Assembly (NCBI GenBank): GCA_028692745.1
Contig: JAQUWR010000004.1
Span: forward strand, 1-35,616
Source of the DNA: Minisyncoccota bacterium
GTDB taxonomy: Bacteria > Patescibacteriota > Minisyncoccia > Minisyncoccales > Minisyncoccaceae
Direction: 5' to 3'
Length of the DNA: 35,616 nt
The first letter of the stretch is position 1. The number at the start of each line of letters is the position of its first letter. Both the position numbers and the translations under genes were made by a program. This document shows, piece by piece, positions 16,767 through 23,605 of the stretch. A model generated the notes under the pieces. That model was not told the DNA's origin. It saw nothing but the letters and a program-made list of their open reading frames with translations, and did not search any database.

Positions 16767-17338
16767 TTCTTTTGTTTATTTTTCAAATAGCAAAAGCTGA
16801 TATTCTTATCAATGAGATATGTTGGATGGGAGACGATATTTCTAGTTCTAATGAATGGATAGAATTATATAATAATTCAAGCGAAAATATTTCTCTTAAC
16901 AATTGGCAAATTATAATTTCTGATAAAAAAATAATTAATCTTGAGGGGATGATTCCTTCTCAAGGTTTTTACCTTTTGTCTAGAAATAAAAATCAAAAAG
17001 AAGCTAACTTGTTTTATAGTAAAGCCCTAAACAATAAAGGAGAAAAAATAGAATTAATTGATGAAAAAAACAACTTAATTGATTTAGCAGAATTCTCTAA
17101 TGGATGGCCTTATGGAAACAATGAAACCAAGCAAACAATGGAAAAAAATTCAGAAGCATGGCAAACAAGCATAAATTCAAAAGGAACCCCAAAACAACCT
17201 AATAGTTTAATTGAGAAAGAAGAAACAAAAACCATTAACCATGATAAAGAAAAAACCAATAACAACACTATTATTTTCTCTTTATTTCTTTCCTTTTTTT
17301 CCGGAGGAATCGTTGTTTTTATTAAAAGATTAATCTAA
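16736..17338 (+). CDS. Lamin-tail-domain surface protein, membrane anchored
   Basis: A 200-residue exported protein. Residues 1-21 form a signal peptide or N-terminal membrane helix (KLALILLFIFQIAKA). Residues about 22-135 resemble a lamin tail domain, with the hallmark ILINEICWMG, NEWIELYNNSS, ISLNNWQIII and the GFYLLSRN strand. A Lys/Glu/Asn-rich linker (about 148-175) leads to a C-terminal membrane helix (about 178-198) ending KRLI. In bacteria such domains sit on secreted or surface proteins, often with nucleases, and their role is not settled. The gene overlaps ruvB by 31 bases, and its 3' end overlaps the convergent AbiEii-type gene by 9 bases. Confidence 0.78.
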   Translation: MQKRSTKLALILLFIFQIAKADILINEICWMGDDISSSNEWIELYNNSSENISLNNWQIIISDKKIINLEGMIPSQGFYLLSRNKNQKEANLFYSKALNNKGEKIELIDEKNNLIDLAEFSNGWPYGNNETKQTMEKNSEAWQTSINSKGTPKQPNSLIEKEETKTINHDKEKTNNNTIIFSLFLSFFSGGIVVFIKRLI

Positions 17339-18001
17339 TATTAATTTTTTAGAAATAAGAGTAATTTCTTCTTTAAAAAATTGCTTTATCTCTGCCCATG
17401 AAATATTAATACTTACTGATAACTCTGGATCATTTTCAGCATCCTCAAAATAAACTAAACTTTTTAAAATATGATTATAATTATGAGCGATTAAAGGATA
17501 CTGATCTGGTAACTTTTTAATAATTACTTCCAATGATTCTGTGTTTTTGATGCACCAATAAAGATCAAAAAAATCTCTTTTTTTACCACGTTGAGATATT
17601 GCTATTATTTTCATAACTGCAATATCCTCTAATTGAAGAATTTTAATTGTTCCATTTTTTATAAATTCCATTTTAGGTATAAAAAATGGATAAGATATAA
17701 AACTTATTTTCGCATCAAACATTCTAGCGTATAGTGTGCCTTCCTTATTAATATCTATTTTTAATTCTTTACACAAAGAGAGATTGTTTATCAATTCCGT
17801 ATTATCAAATTTATTATTTTTTGTAAAAAAATCTAAATCAATAGATTTACGATAACCTGCCTGTAAGGCTATAGCTGTACCACCAGCTAAATACCAGTCC
17901 GTCTTTTCAAGCCATTTTTGGTTGGCTAAAAAATCAAACGCTTTTTTTGTTTCTTGAGGCAAAAAATCAAAAACTATTTTTTTTCTAAAATTAAATTCCA
18001 T
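17330..18001 (-). CDS. AbiEii-type nucleotidyltransferase, toxin-like
   Basis: A 223-residue member of the AbiEii/AbiGii nucleotidyltransferase family, the toxin half of type IV toxin-antitoxin or abortive-infection pairs, thought to modify tRNA or other targets with nucleotides. Motifs: YLAGGTAIALQAGYRKSIDLDFF with Gly40-Gly41 and Asp55/Asp57, then LEDIAVMKIIAISQRGKKRDFFDLY with Lys131 and Asp143. All expected catalytic positions are present, so it should be active. Its first 28 bases overlap the upstream DUF6922-like gene, its likely partner. Toxicity is inferred from the family; such proteins can also be free-standing housekeeping enzymes in small genomes. Confidence 0.82.
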   Translation of the reverse strand: MEFNFRKKIVFDFLPQETKKAFDFLANQKWLEKTDWYLAGGTAIALQAGYRKSIDLDFFTKNNKFDNTELINNLSLCKELKIDINKEGTLYARMFDAKISFISYPFFIPKMEFIKNGTIKILQLEDIAVMKIIAISQRGKKRDFFDLYWCIKNTESLEVIIKKLPDQYPLIAHNYNHILKSLVYFEDAENDPELSVSINISWAEIKQFFKEEITLISKKLILD

Positions 18002-18201
18002 AAATTTTTTGATTCTTTTCTAAGAGATCTTGAGCTTTCTAATGCCCTTTTTATTGTTAATTTATCGTAATTTTTCCATACCCATTTTACCTCCTCGTCG
18101 TTGCCAAAATCTAAAATACGCTCAATCACGTAATTAGCGTTCTTGTTAATATCTATTAATTTAGGATCAACGTCCCAAAACAATGATTGTCTAAATTCCA
18201 T
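17974..18201 (-). CDS. DUF6922-like protein, probable antitoxin partner
   Basis: A 75-residue protein with the pattern LFWDVDPKLIDINKNANYVIERILDFG followed by EVKWVWKNYDKLTIKRAL and SRSLRKESKNLWNLIL. I recognise this as the small all-helical family often found upstream of AbiEii-type nucleotidyltransferases. It has no obvious DNA-binding helix-turn-helix. The gene overlaps the nucleotidyltransferase by 28 bases, which fits a coupled two-gene module. It starts at ATG 18199-18201, exactly 6 bases after a -10 box, so its mRNA is predicted to be leaderless. The antitoxin role is inferred from the arrangement. Confidence 0.75.
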   Translation of the reverse strand: MEFRQSLFWDVDPKLIDINKNANYVIERILDFGNDEEVKWVWKNYDKLTIKRALESSRSLRKESKNLWNLILEKK

Positions 18202-18207
18202 ATATAT

Positions 18208-18236
18208 ATATTATCAAATATCATCATTACTTGCAA
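18208..18236 (-). promoter_or_regulatory. Leaderless promoter of the DUF6922/AbiEii pair
   Basis: Minus-strand TTGCAA (18231-18236), 17-base spacer, TAATAT (18208-18213), then 6 bases to the ATG at 18201. The predicted +1 is the A of the ATG. The -35 box lies 11 bases from the oppositely oriented -35 of yebC, and the pair forms an imperfect inverted repeat. Confidence 0.68.
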
Positions 18237-18247
18237 CAATAAAATTA

Positions 18248-18276
18248 TTGCAAATTTTACCTTTTTGGAGTATATA
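18248..18276 (+). promoter_or_regulatory. Leaderless promoter of yebC
   Basis: TTGCAA (18248-18253), 17-base spacer, TATATA (18271-18276), then 6 bases to the ATG at 18283. The predicted +1 coincides with the start codon. It is the mirror arrangement of the toxin-antitoxin promoter just upstream. Confidence 0.72.
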
Positions 18277-18282
18277 TAAAGC

Positions 18283-19005
18283 ATGAGTGGACATTCTCAT
18301 TGGCACACTATTAGATTTAAAAAAGGTGTAGCTGATGCAAAAAAAAGTAAAATATTTTCTAAATTAGCCAGAGAAATATCAATAGCTGCTAGAGACGGAG
18401 GAGCTGATTTAACTTTTAATCCAAAATTAAGAACTATTATTGAAAAAGCAAAAGCAGAAAATATGACATCTGACAGTATCGATAGAGCCATAAAAAAAGG
18501 CTCGGGAGGAACAGAGGGGTGTAATTATGAAGAATTTACTTTTGAAGCTTATGGCCCTAGTGGCACTGCTATTATAATCGAAGGAATTACTGATAATAAA
18601 AATAGGAGTATTGGCGAAATAAAAATACTAATATCACAACATGGTGGAAAAATGGTTGAAGAAGGAGCAATAAAATGGATGTTTGATAAAAAAGGCGTAA
18701 TTATAATCAACAAAGAAGATATTAAGGACAAGGAAGAACTAGAGCTTCTTTCAATAGAATCAGGGGCAGAAAACTTTGAATGGCAAGAAGAAGGTCTTGT
18801 AATTTACACAAAACCAGATGAGCTAGATAAAGTTAAAAACTTCTTGCATGAAAATAAAATCAAACTAGCATCTTCTGTTTTGGAATGGGTACCAAAAGAA
18901 AACATTGAAATAGATGAAACAACAAGAGAAAAAAATCAAAAACTTTTTGAGTCTCTCGATGACAATGATGATGTTCAAAATATTTACTCTAATTTTAATT
19001 TATGA
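18283..19005 (+). CDS. yebC: YebC/PmpR-family protein
   Basis: A 240-residue YebC/TACO1 protein with the usual opening MSGHSHWHTIRFKKGVADAK, the KIFSKLAREISIAAR helix, NMTSDSIDRAIKKGSGG, and the YGPSGTAIIIEGITDN region. Members were annotated as transcription regulators; work on TACO1 and YebC relatives points to help with translation of difficult (polyproline) stretches. It overlaps ruvC by 4 bases, an arrangement found in many bacteria (yebC-ruvC). The start follows a -10 box by 6 bases. Length is normal. Confidence 0.95.
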   Translation: MSGHSHWHTIRFKKGVADAKKSKIFSKLAREISIAARDGGADLTFNPKLRTIIEKAKAENMTSDSIDRAIKKGSGGTEGCNYEEFTFEAYGPSGTAIIIEGITDNKNRSIGEIKILISQHGGKMVEEGAIKWMFDKKGVIIINKEDIKDKEELELLSIESGAENFEWQEEGLVIYTKPDELDKVKNFLHENKIKLASSVLEWVPKENIEIDETTREKNQKLFESLDDNDDVQNIYSNFNL

Positions 19006-19493
19006 TTATCCTCGGAATAGATCCAGGGACAGCAACAACTGGATTTGGAATAATTAATTGTCACAAAAAACAATTAACCTGTATAGAATACGGTGTAATT
19101 GAAACATCTCCCAAAATAGAAATGGGAGAAAGATTAAAAAAAATAAATAGAGATTTAGAAGAAATTATCAAGTCGCATAAGCCAAAAATAGCAGCCATAG
19201 AGTCTCTTTATTTTTTCAAAAACTTAAAAACAGCTCTTCCTGTTAGCCAAGCAAGAGGTGTAATTCTTTTGTCTTTTTCAAATAAAAATGTTCCTTTTAA
19301 AGAGTTTACTCCTCTTCAAGCAAAAACAGCTGTTGCTGGTTATGGTAGAGCAAGCAAAGAACAAGTTCAAAAAATGATAAAACATATTTTAAAATTAGAA
19401 AAAATACCAAAACCAGACGATGCTGCTGATGCGCTAGCTATCGCTGTTTGTTGTGCTTATCACCTTGATAGTTATAATTTTAAGGTTTCTTAA
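19002..19493 (+). CDS. ruvC: Holliday junction resolvase RuvC
   Basis: Dimeric endonuclease that cuts Holliday junctions. The catalytic acids are all visible: Asp7 in LGIDPGTATTG, Glu67 in AIESLYF, and Asp140/Asp143 in KPDDAADALAIA. At 163 residues the length is typical. It follows yebC with a 4-base overlap and runs head-on into tyrS, whose stop lies inside the ruvC end (14-base overlap). With ruvA at 7602 and ruvB at 15777 the whole resolvasome is encoded within 12 kb but in separate units. Confidence 0.96.
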   Translation: MIILGIDPGTATTGFGIINCHKKQLTCIEYGVIETSPKIEMGERLKKINRDLEEIIKSHKPKIAAIESLYFFKNLKTALPVSQARGVILLSFSNKNVPFKEFTPLQAKTAVAGYGRASKEQVQKMIKHILKLEKIPKPDDAADALAIAVCCAYHLDSYNFKVS

Positions 19494-20667
19494 TTTTTAT
19501 AAAATTCCTTTTTCCTGATTGTATTACCATGTCCTCTATGGTAATTATTTTTTTCCAATCTTTTTCAGTGCTAATTTCTTTTCCTTTGATAATTTTTATT
19601 CCTCCCTGTTCTACTACTCTCTTTGCTTCTGCTTTTGATTTTAATAATCCTGTTAAAACTAATAAATCTAAAATATTTATTTCTTTTTCTTTAATTTTTA
19701 TCTCTTTAATTTCTTTAGGTAAGTCTTTTTTTTCGTGAACCTGTTCAAAATATTGTTGAGCGTCTTCTGCTTCTTTCAAAGAATAAAATTGTTTAACAAT
19801 TTCTGTCCCTAATATTTTTTTAGCTTCTTTAGGATTTTTAATTGTTTTTTTAATTTTTTCTATTTCTTTAATTGGTATTCTTGTACAACATTCAAAATAT
19901 TCAAAAATTAATTCATCCTTAAGAGACATTATTTTACCAAAAATATCTTTAGGCTCATCTGTTATATTAATAACATTACCCCAACTTGTAGACATTTTTC
20001 TTCCGTCTAATCCATATATCATTTTTAAGGTCATTATATCTTGTGGGTCTTGCTTAAATAGTCTTTGCAAATCTCTTCCTGTTTTTAAATTAAACAATTG
20101 ATCAAATCCCCCTATTTCAATATCTGATTTTATCATCACAGAATCATATCCTTGAAAAATTGGGTACAATAATTCGTGAAAACCTATTTCTTTTCCCTGT
20201 TCCCACCTTTCTTTAAAGTTTCTTCTCTGAATCATTTGTTGAGCAGTAAAGCTCATGCTAATTTCAATAAGATCTTTAATTGATAATTTACTAAGCCATT
20301 CGCTATTATATTTAATGTTTACTTTTTTTAAGTTAATTATCTTTCCAATTTGAGAAAGATAATCCTTCATATTTTCTTTTATTTCTTTAGAGGTTAAAGG
20401 TTTCCTCATTGCTGTTTTATCTGATGCATCTCCAATTAAAGCAGTAAAATCGCCAATAATTAAAGTTATTTTATGCCCTAAATCTTGAAAATCTTTTAGC
20501 TTCAATAATATAGTTGCTCTTCCTAAATGAATCTTTGGCCCAGTGGGATCTATTCCCAGCTTAACATTTAATTTTTTGCCTGAAAGTAAAGCTTCTTTTA
20601 AATGCTTTTTATCAACAATATCCTCTGTTCCTCGAATTAAAATTTCTTCTATTTTTTCATTTTTCAT
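19480..20667 (-). CDS. tyrS: Tyrosyl-tRNA synthetase
   Basis: Class I synthetase charging tRNA-Tyr, 395 residues. The Rossmann domain has GIDPTGPKIHLGRAT with the HIGH signature as HLGR (47-50), and QFQ-like tyrosine-pocket segments LLYPIFQGYDSVMIKSD and GGFDQLFNL. The second signature KMSKS reads KMSTS (224-228). A C-terminal S4 RNA-binding domain follows (about 330-395: LLVLTGLLKSKAEAKRVVEQGG). The GG-x-DQ-x-FNL form resembles the TyrZ-like group rather than the E. coli type. It overlaps the HEPN gene by 4 bases and may be cotranscribed with the HEPN/nucleotidyltransferase pair upstream. Confidence 0.95.
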   Translation of the reverse strand: MKNEKIEEILIRGTEDIVDKKHLKEALLSGKKLNVKLGIDPTGPKIHLGRATILLKLKDFQDLGHKITLIIGDFTALIGDASDKTAMRKPLTSKEIKENMKDYLSQIGKIINLKKVNIKYNSEWLSKLSIKDLIEISMSFTAQQMIQRRNFKERWEQGKEIGFHELLYPIFQGYDSVMIKSDIEIGGFDQLFNLKTGRDLQRLFKQDPQDIMTLKMIYGLDGRKMSTSWGNVINITDEPKDIFGKIMSLKDELIFEYFECCTRIPIKEIEKIKKTIKNPKEAKKILGTEIVKQFYSLKEAEDAQQYFEQVHEKKDLPKEIKEIKIKEKEINILDLLVLTGLLKSKAEAKRVVEQGGIKIIKGKEISTEKDWKKIITIEDMVIQSGKRNFIKIKKP

Positions 20668-21059
20668 ATTATTAATTTACCTAAATATTTATCTATTTCT
20701 TTTATTGTTTTTTTCAAGAAATCTAAATACGTTTTTGATTCTTTTTCTGTAATAATAGCTATTCCTCCATAAAGGTCTAAGTTTCTTTTTTGTCTCATCT
20801 CGTTAGAAATAATTTCTATATCTTGATTTTTCAAAAAATATGCCATCCTTCTAATTAATTCTATATGATGCCCTTTCTTTGATTTAACTCTTAGGTTATT
20901 TTTAGCGCAAACAGTAATTGCTAGCTTTATTAAAGAGTTATAAGAAAAAATAAAAATAATATCCGGCTCTTTATATTTCAAAGCAATTTTATAATCTTTA
21001 ATCGCTGAATCGTAATATCTTTGAATTTGTTTTGATGAAAATTTAAAATCTTCGAACAT
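20664..21059 (-). CDS. HEPN-domain protein
   Basis: A 131-residue all-helical protein with the shape of HEPN domains: YYDSAIKDYKIALKYKEP, then FSYNSLIKLAITVCAK, and the terminal RQKRNLDLYGGI motif. The usual HEPN RNase signature is Arg-x4-6-His; here it is RNLDLYGG (Arg92), where a Tyr (Tyr97) stands near the His position, so RNase activity is doubtful. It lies 2 bases after the nucleotidyltransferase gene, forming a HEPN/MNT pair like HepT/MntA, in which the nucleotidyltransferase adds nucleotides to the HEPN toxin. It then overlaps tyrS by 4 bases. Confidence 0.75.
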   Translation of the reverse strand: MFEDFKFSSKQIQRYYDSAIKDYKIALKYKEPDIIFIFSYNSLIKLAITVCAKNNLRVKSKKGHHIELIRRMAYFLKNQDIEIISNEMRQKRNLDLYGGIAIITEKESKTYLDFLKKTIKEIDKYLGKLII

Positions 21060-21061
21060 AA

Positions 21062-21634
21062 TTAAATAATCTTAATAACCCCTTCTTTAAAAATATTTTC
21101 TATAAAATCGTCTTTTTCTTTCCTTTTCTTTTCAAAATCTGAAGAAGAAAAATCTATAATATTAATATCTCTTCCCATAACCTTTTCTAAGGGAAGTATT
21201 GCTTTTTTCGCTATTAGACTATTATGACTCCCAATAAGCAATAAGTCTATATCACTCTCAGAATTAAAAGTACTCTCCTTGCCTGATTTATTTTTAGCAT
21301 AAGAACCGAAAATATATACCGATTCTAATCCTTTTAAATTAAGTAATCTTTCTTTTATTTTTTCAGCTAGTCCGTATTTGTTCTCATACATTGACTTTAA
21401 TTCTTTCAAAAGAACATATTTTTTATTAAGAAAAAAATATTTTTCTTGTCCTATTTTTTCTGAAGACAAGATTCCTTCTTTTTCTAGTTCTTTAAGTTTA
21501 CGAAAAAGATTTCCCGCGTCTTCATCTAAAATTTGCGCAAACTCATTAATATAGTGCTTTCTATCTTCGTTAAGAAAAAAATATCCTAATATTTTAACTG
21601 TTATTTTTGATTTAAAACTTGTCATAATTTTCAT
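21062..21634 (-). CDS. Winged-helix nucleotidyltransferase (MNT-like), probable autoregulator
   Basis: A 190-residue protein in two parts. Residues about 8-75 form a winged helix-turn-helix (YINEFAQILDEDAGNLFRKLKELEKEGIL); residues about 100-165 form a minimal nucleotidyltransferase with FGSYAKN (Gly110-Ser111) and SDIDLLLIG (Asp128, Asp130) plus a third acid in GRDINIID. Between the GS motif and the DID motif there are extra residues compared with most MNT proteins. The HEPN gene follows by 2 bases. The start region carries several ATTGYAA half-sites spanning its own promoter, so it likely represses itself (inference). It is the second nucleotidyltransferase module in the window. Confidence 0.8.
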   Translation of the reverse strand: MKIMTSFKSKITVKILGYFFLNEDRKHYINEFAQILDEDAGNLFRKLKELEKEGILSSEKIGQEKYFFLNKKYVLLKELKSMYENKYGLAEKIKERLLNLKGLESVYIFGSYAKNKSGKESTFNSESDIDLLLIGSHNSLIAKKAILPLEKVMGRDINIIDFSSSDFEKKRKEKDDFIENIFKEGVIKII

Positions 21635-21694
21635 TGTAAATCTTTACAATACCCATTGTAAAGCATTGCAATGGTGTTTGTCAAGCATTGCAAA
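21633..21694. repeat. Operator-like cluster of five ATTGYAA half-sites
   Basis: Five copies of the 8-mer family ATTGTAAA/ATTGCAAW are packed in 62 bases: 21633-21640, 21643-21650 (inverted, forming a perfect 8+8 palindrome with a 2-base gap), 21655-21662, 21665-21672 (itself palindromic) and 21687-21694. They cover the -10 box, transcript start and ATG of the winged-helix nucleotidyltransferase gene, and lie next to the start of the penicillin-binding protein gene on the other strand. This fits an autorepressor binding region that might also influence the divergent gene. Confidence 0.7.
21655..21684 (-). promoter_or_regulatory. Promoter of the MNT/HEPN pair
   Basis: Minus-strand TTGACA (21679-21684), 18-base spacer, TACAAT (21655-21660), predicted start near 21648, 14 bases before the ATG. 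The -10 lies inside one ATTGTAAA half-site, so a protein bound there would block transcription. Confidence 0.7.
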
Positions 21695-21715
21695 AAACAT
21701 AAAAAATGGTAGCAT
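21688..21715 (+). promoter_or_regulatory. Possible leaderless promoter of the PBP gene
   Basis: TTGCAA (21688-21693), 16-base spacer, TAGCAT (21710-21715), then 6 bases to the ATG at 21722. The -35 lies in the last ATTGCAAA half-site. TTGTCA (21678-21683) with TAAAAA (21700-21705) is an alternative. Both are weak matches. Confidence 0.38.
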
Positions 21716-21721
21716 TAAGCC

Positions 21722-23605
21722 ATGAAAAAGAAAATAAAAAACTTATTTTTAACTCCTTTAAGGAGTATTTTAACAGTTATAATAATTTGCATAATATTAG
21801 GCGTCTCTGTTTTTTTGTATTACATAAAAGATCTTCCTCGGCCTGAAGTATTTACTGAAAACGAGATAAATCAAGCTACAAAAATATACGACAGAAAAGG
21901 AGAAATCTTATTGTCTAGTATTTATGGAGAAGAAAAAAGAACCTATGTCCCTCTTTCAGAAATGCCTGAAAATTTAAAAAAAGCTGTTATTGCTAGTGAA
22001 GATTCTAATTTTTATAACCATTTTGGAATAGATTTTTATGGGGTTTTAAGAATGATTAAAAACAATATTATTTCTAGGGGGTTATATCAAGGAGGATCAA
22101 CTATTACCCAACAATTAATTCGTTCTACTTTTTTAACTAATGAAAAATCTATTGAAAGAAAAATCAAAGAATGGGTATTAGCAATAGAATTAGATAGAAG
22201 ATATTCAAAAGATCAAATTCTAGAGTGGTATTTAAACCAAGTGCCTTTTGGAATTAATATTTATGGAGCTCAAGAAGCTGCTTTAACTTATTTTCAAAAA
22301 CCAGCCAAAGATCTTACCTTAGCTGAAGCTGCTCTTTTGACGGCAATTGTTCAAGCTCCTAGTTATTATTCTCCTTATGGAAAACATCTTGATGGACTAT
22401 TAAGCGAAAAAGATCTTGTTTTAGAAAGAATGGAAATTGTTGGATATATTTCTAAAGAAGAAAAAGAGGCTGCTCAAAAAGAAGAATTAACTTTTAACAA
22501 ACTTCCTAAAACTAAAGCTATTCACTTTACTGAATATGTAACCCAACAATTAGAAAAAGCTTATGGCTCTGATTTCTTAGAAATAAAAGGTCTAAAAATA
22601 TACACAACTCTTGATTGGGAGCTCCAACAATTTGCAGAAAACGCTGTAAAAGAAAAAGTTGCTTTTAATAGAGCAAACTATAATGCATATAATGCTGCTT
22701 TAGTGGCTATAGACCCTAAAACAGGGGAAATATTAGCCCTAATTGGCTCTGCAGACCCTCAAGAAGACCCATTACCATTAGGATGTGATCCAGCAACTAC
22801 TTGTAAGTTTACGCCTAGCTATAATATTGCTACTCAAGCAACAAGAGGTCCTGGGTCATCTTTCAAGCCTTTTGTTTATGCTGAAGCATTTAGAAAAGGT
22901 TATGACGATAACACTATTATTGTAGACGAATATACTAATTTTGGTACGATCCAAAATCCATATACTCCACAAAATTATGATGGAACCTTTCATGGACCAG
23001 TAACCATAAGAAGTGCTCTTGCTCAATCTTTAAATATTCCTGCTGTAAAAGCTCTTAAAGATTTAGCTGGCCTAGAAGATAGTATTGCCTTGGCTAAAAA
23101 AATAGGCATTACTACCTTAGAAAAAGATCCTAGTTTTTATGGCCTTCCTTTAGTTTTAGGATCTGGAGATGTAAAATTAATTGACATGGTTTCTGCTTAT
23201 AGTGTTTTTGCTAATAAAGGATATAGAATAGAACCTTCTCCAATACTAAGAATTGAAGACAGTCAAGGAAACATAATCTACAAAAACAATAAAACGCCTA
23301 GAAAAGTACTAGAAACAAGTGTTTGCAATTTAATAACTGATATTTTATCTGATAATGCTGCTCGAGCTCCTTTATTTGGATGGAATTCTGTTTTATATTT
23401 TCAAGAACCTCCTAAGGTTGCTGTAAAAACAGGAACCACCAATAATAGCGTTGATGGTTGGACAGTGGGATATACAGATGACATATGTATTGGTGCTTGG
23501 ACAGGAAACAATGATAGAACTCCAATGCAAGGAGCAATGGGAGGAATATCAGCTGCTCCTATTTGGAGAACAGTAATGCAAGAATATATTCAAGACAATT
23601 ACTAA
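21722..23605 (+). CDS. Bifunctional class A penicillin-binding protein
   Basis: Membrane-anchored peptidoglycan synthase of 627 residues. A membrane helix lies at about 16-36. The glycosyltransferase (GT51) domain follows with catalytic Glu93 in ASEDSNFYNHFGID, then GGSTITQQLIR, RKIKEWVLAIELDRRYSK and ILEWYLNQVPFG. The transpeptidase domain has the SxxK motif in GPGSSFKPF (about 378-381), SxN as SLN in ALAQSLNIPAVKAL, and KTG in VAVKTGTTNN (about 569). All catalytic elements are present, consistent with real wall synthesis in this small cell and with the MurE-like gene. Its 3' end overlaps convergent dnaN by 4 bases. It resembles PBP1A. Confidence 0.95.
   Translation: MKKKIKNLFLTPLRSILTVIIICIILGVSVFLYYIKDLPRPEVFTENEINQATKIYDRKGEILLSSIYGEEKRTYVPLSEMPENLKKAVIASEDSNFYNHFGIDFYGVLRMIKNNIISRGLYQGGSTITQQLIRSTFLTNEKSIERKIKEWVLAIELDRRYSKDQILEWYLNQVPFGINIYGAQEAALTYFQKPAKDLTLAEAALLTAIVQAPSYYSPYGKHLDGLLSEKDLVLERMEIVGYISKEEKEAAQKEELTFNKLPKTKAIHFTEYVTQQLEKAYGSDFLEIKGLKIYTTLDWELQQFAENAVKEKVAFNRANYNAYNAALVAIDPKTGEILALIGSADPQEDPLPLGCDPATTCKFTPSYNIATQATRGPGSSFKPFVYAEAFRKGYDDNTIIVDEYTNFGTIQNPYTPQNYDGTFHGPVTIRSALAQSLNIPAVKALKDLAGLEDSIALAKKIGITTLEKDPSFYGLPLVLGSGDVKLIDMVSAYSVFANKGYRIEPSPILRIEDSQGNIIYKNNKTPRKVLETSVCNLITDILSDNAARAPLFGWNSVLYFQEPPKVAVKTGTTNNSVDGWTVGYTDDICIGAWTGNNDRTPMQGAMGGISAAPIWRTVMQEYIQDNY

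Noticed and set aside
21633-21694. CRISPR-like repeat array
   Set aside because: Half-sites are 8 bases, partly inverted and without spacers of even length; they fit an operator.
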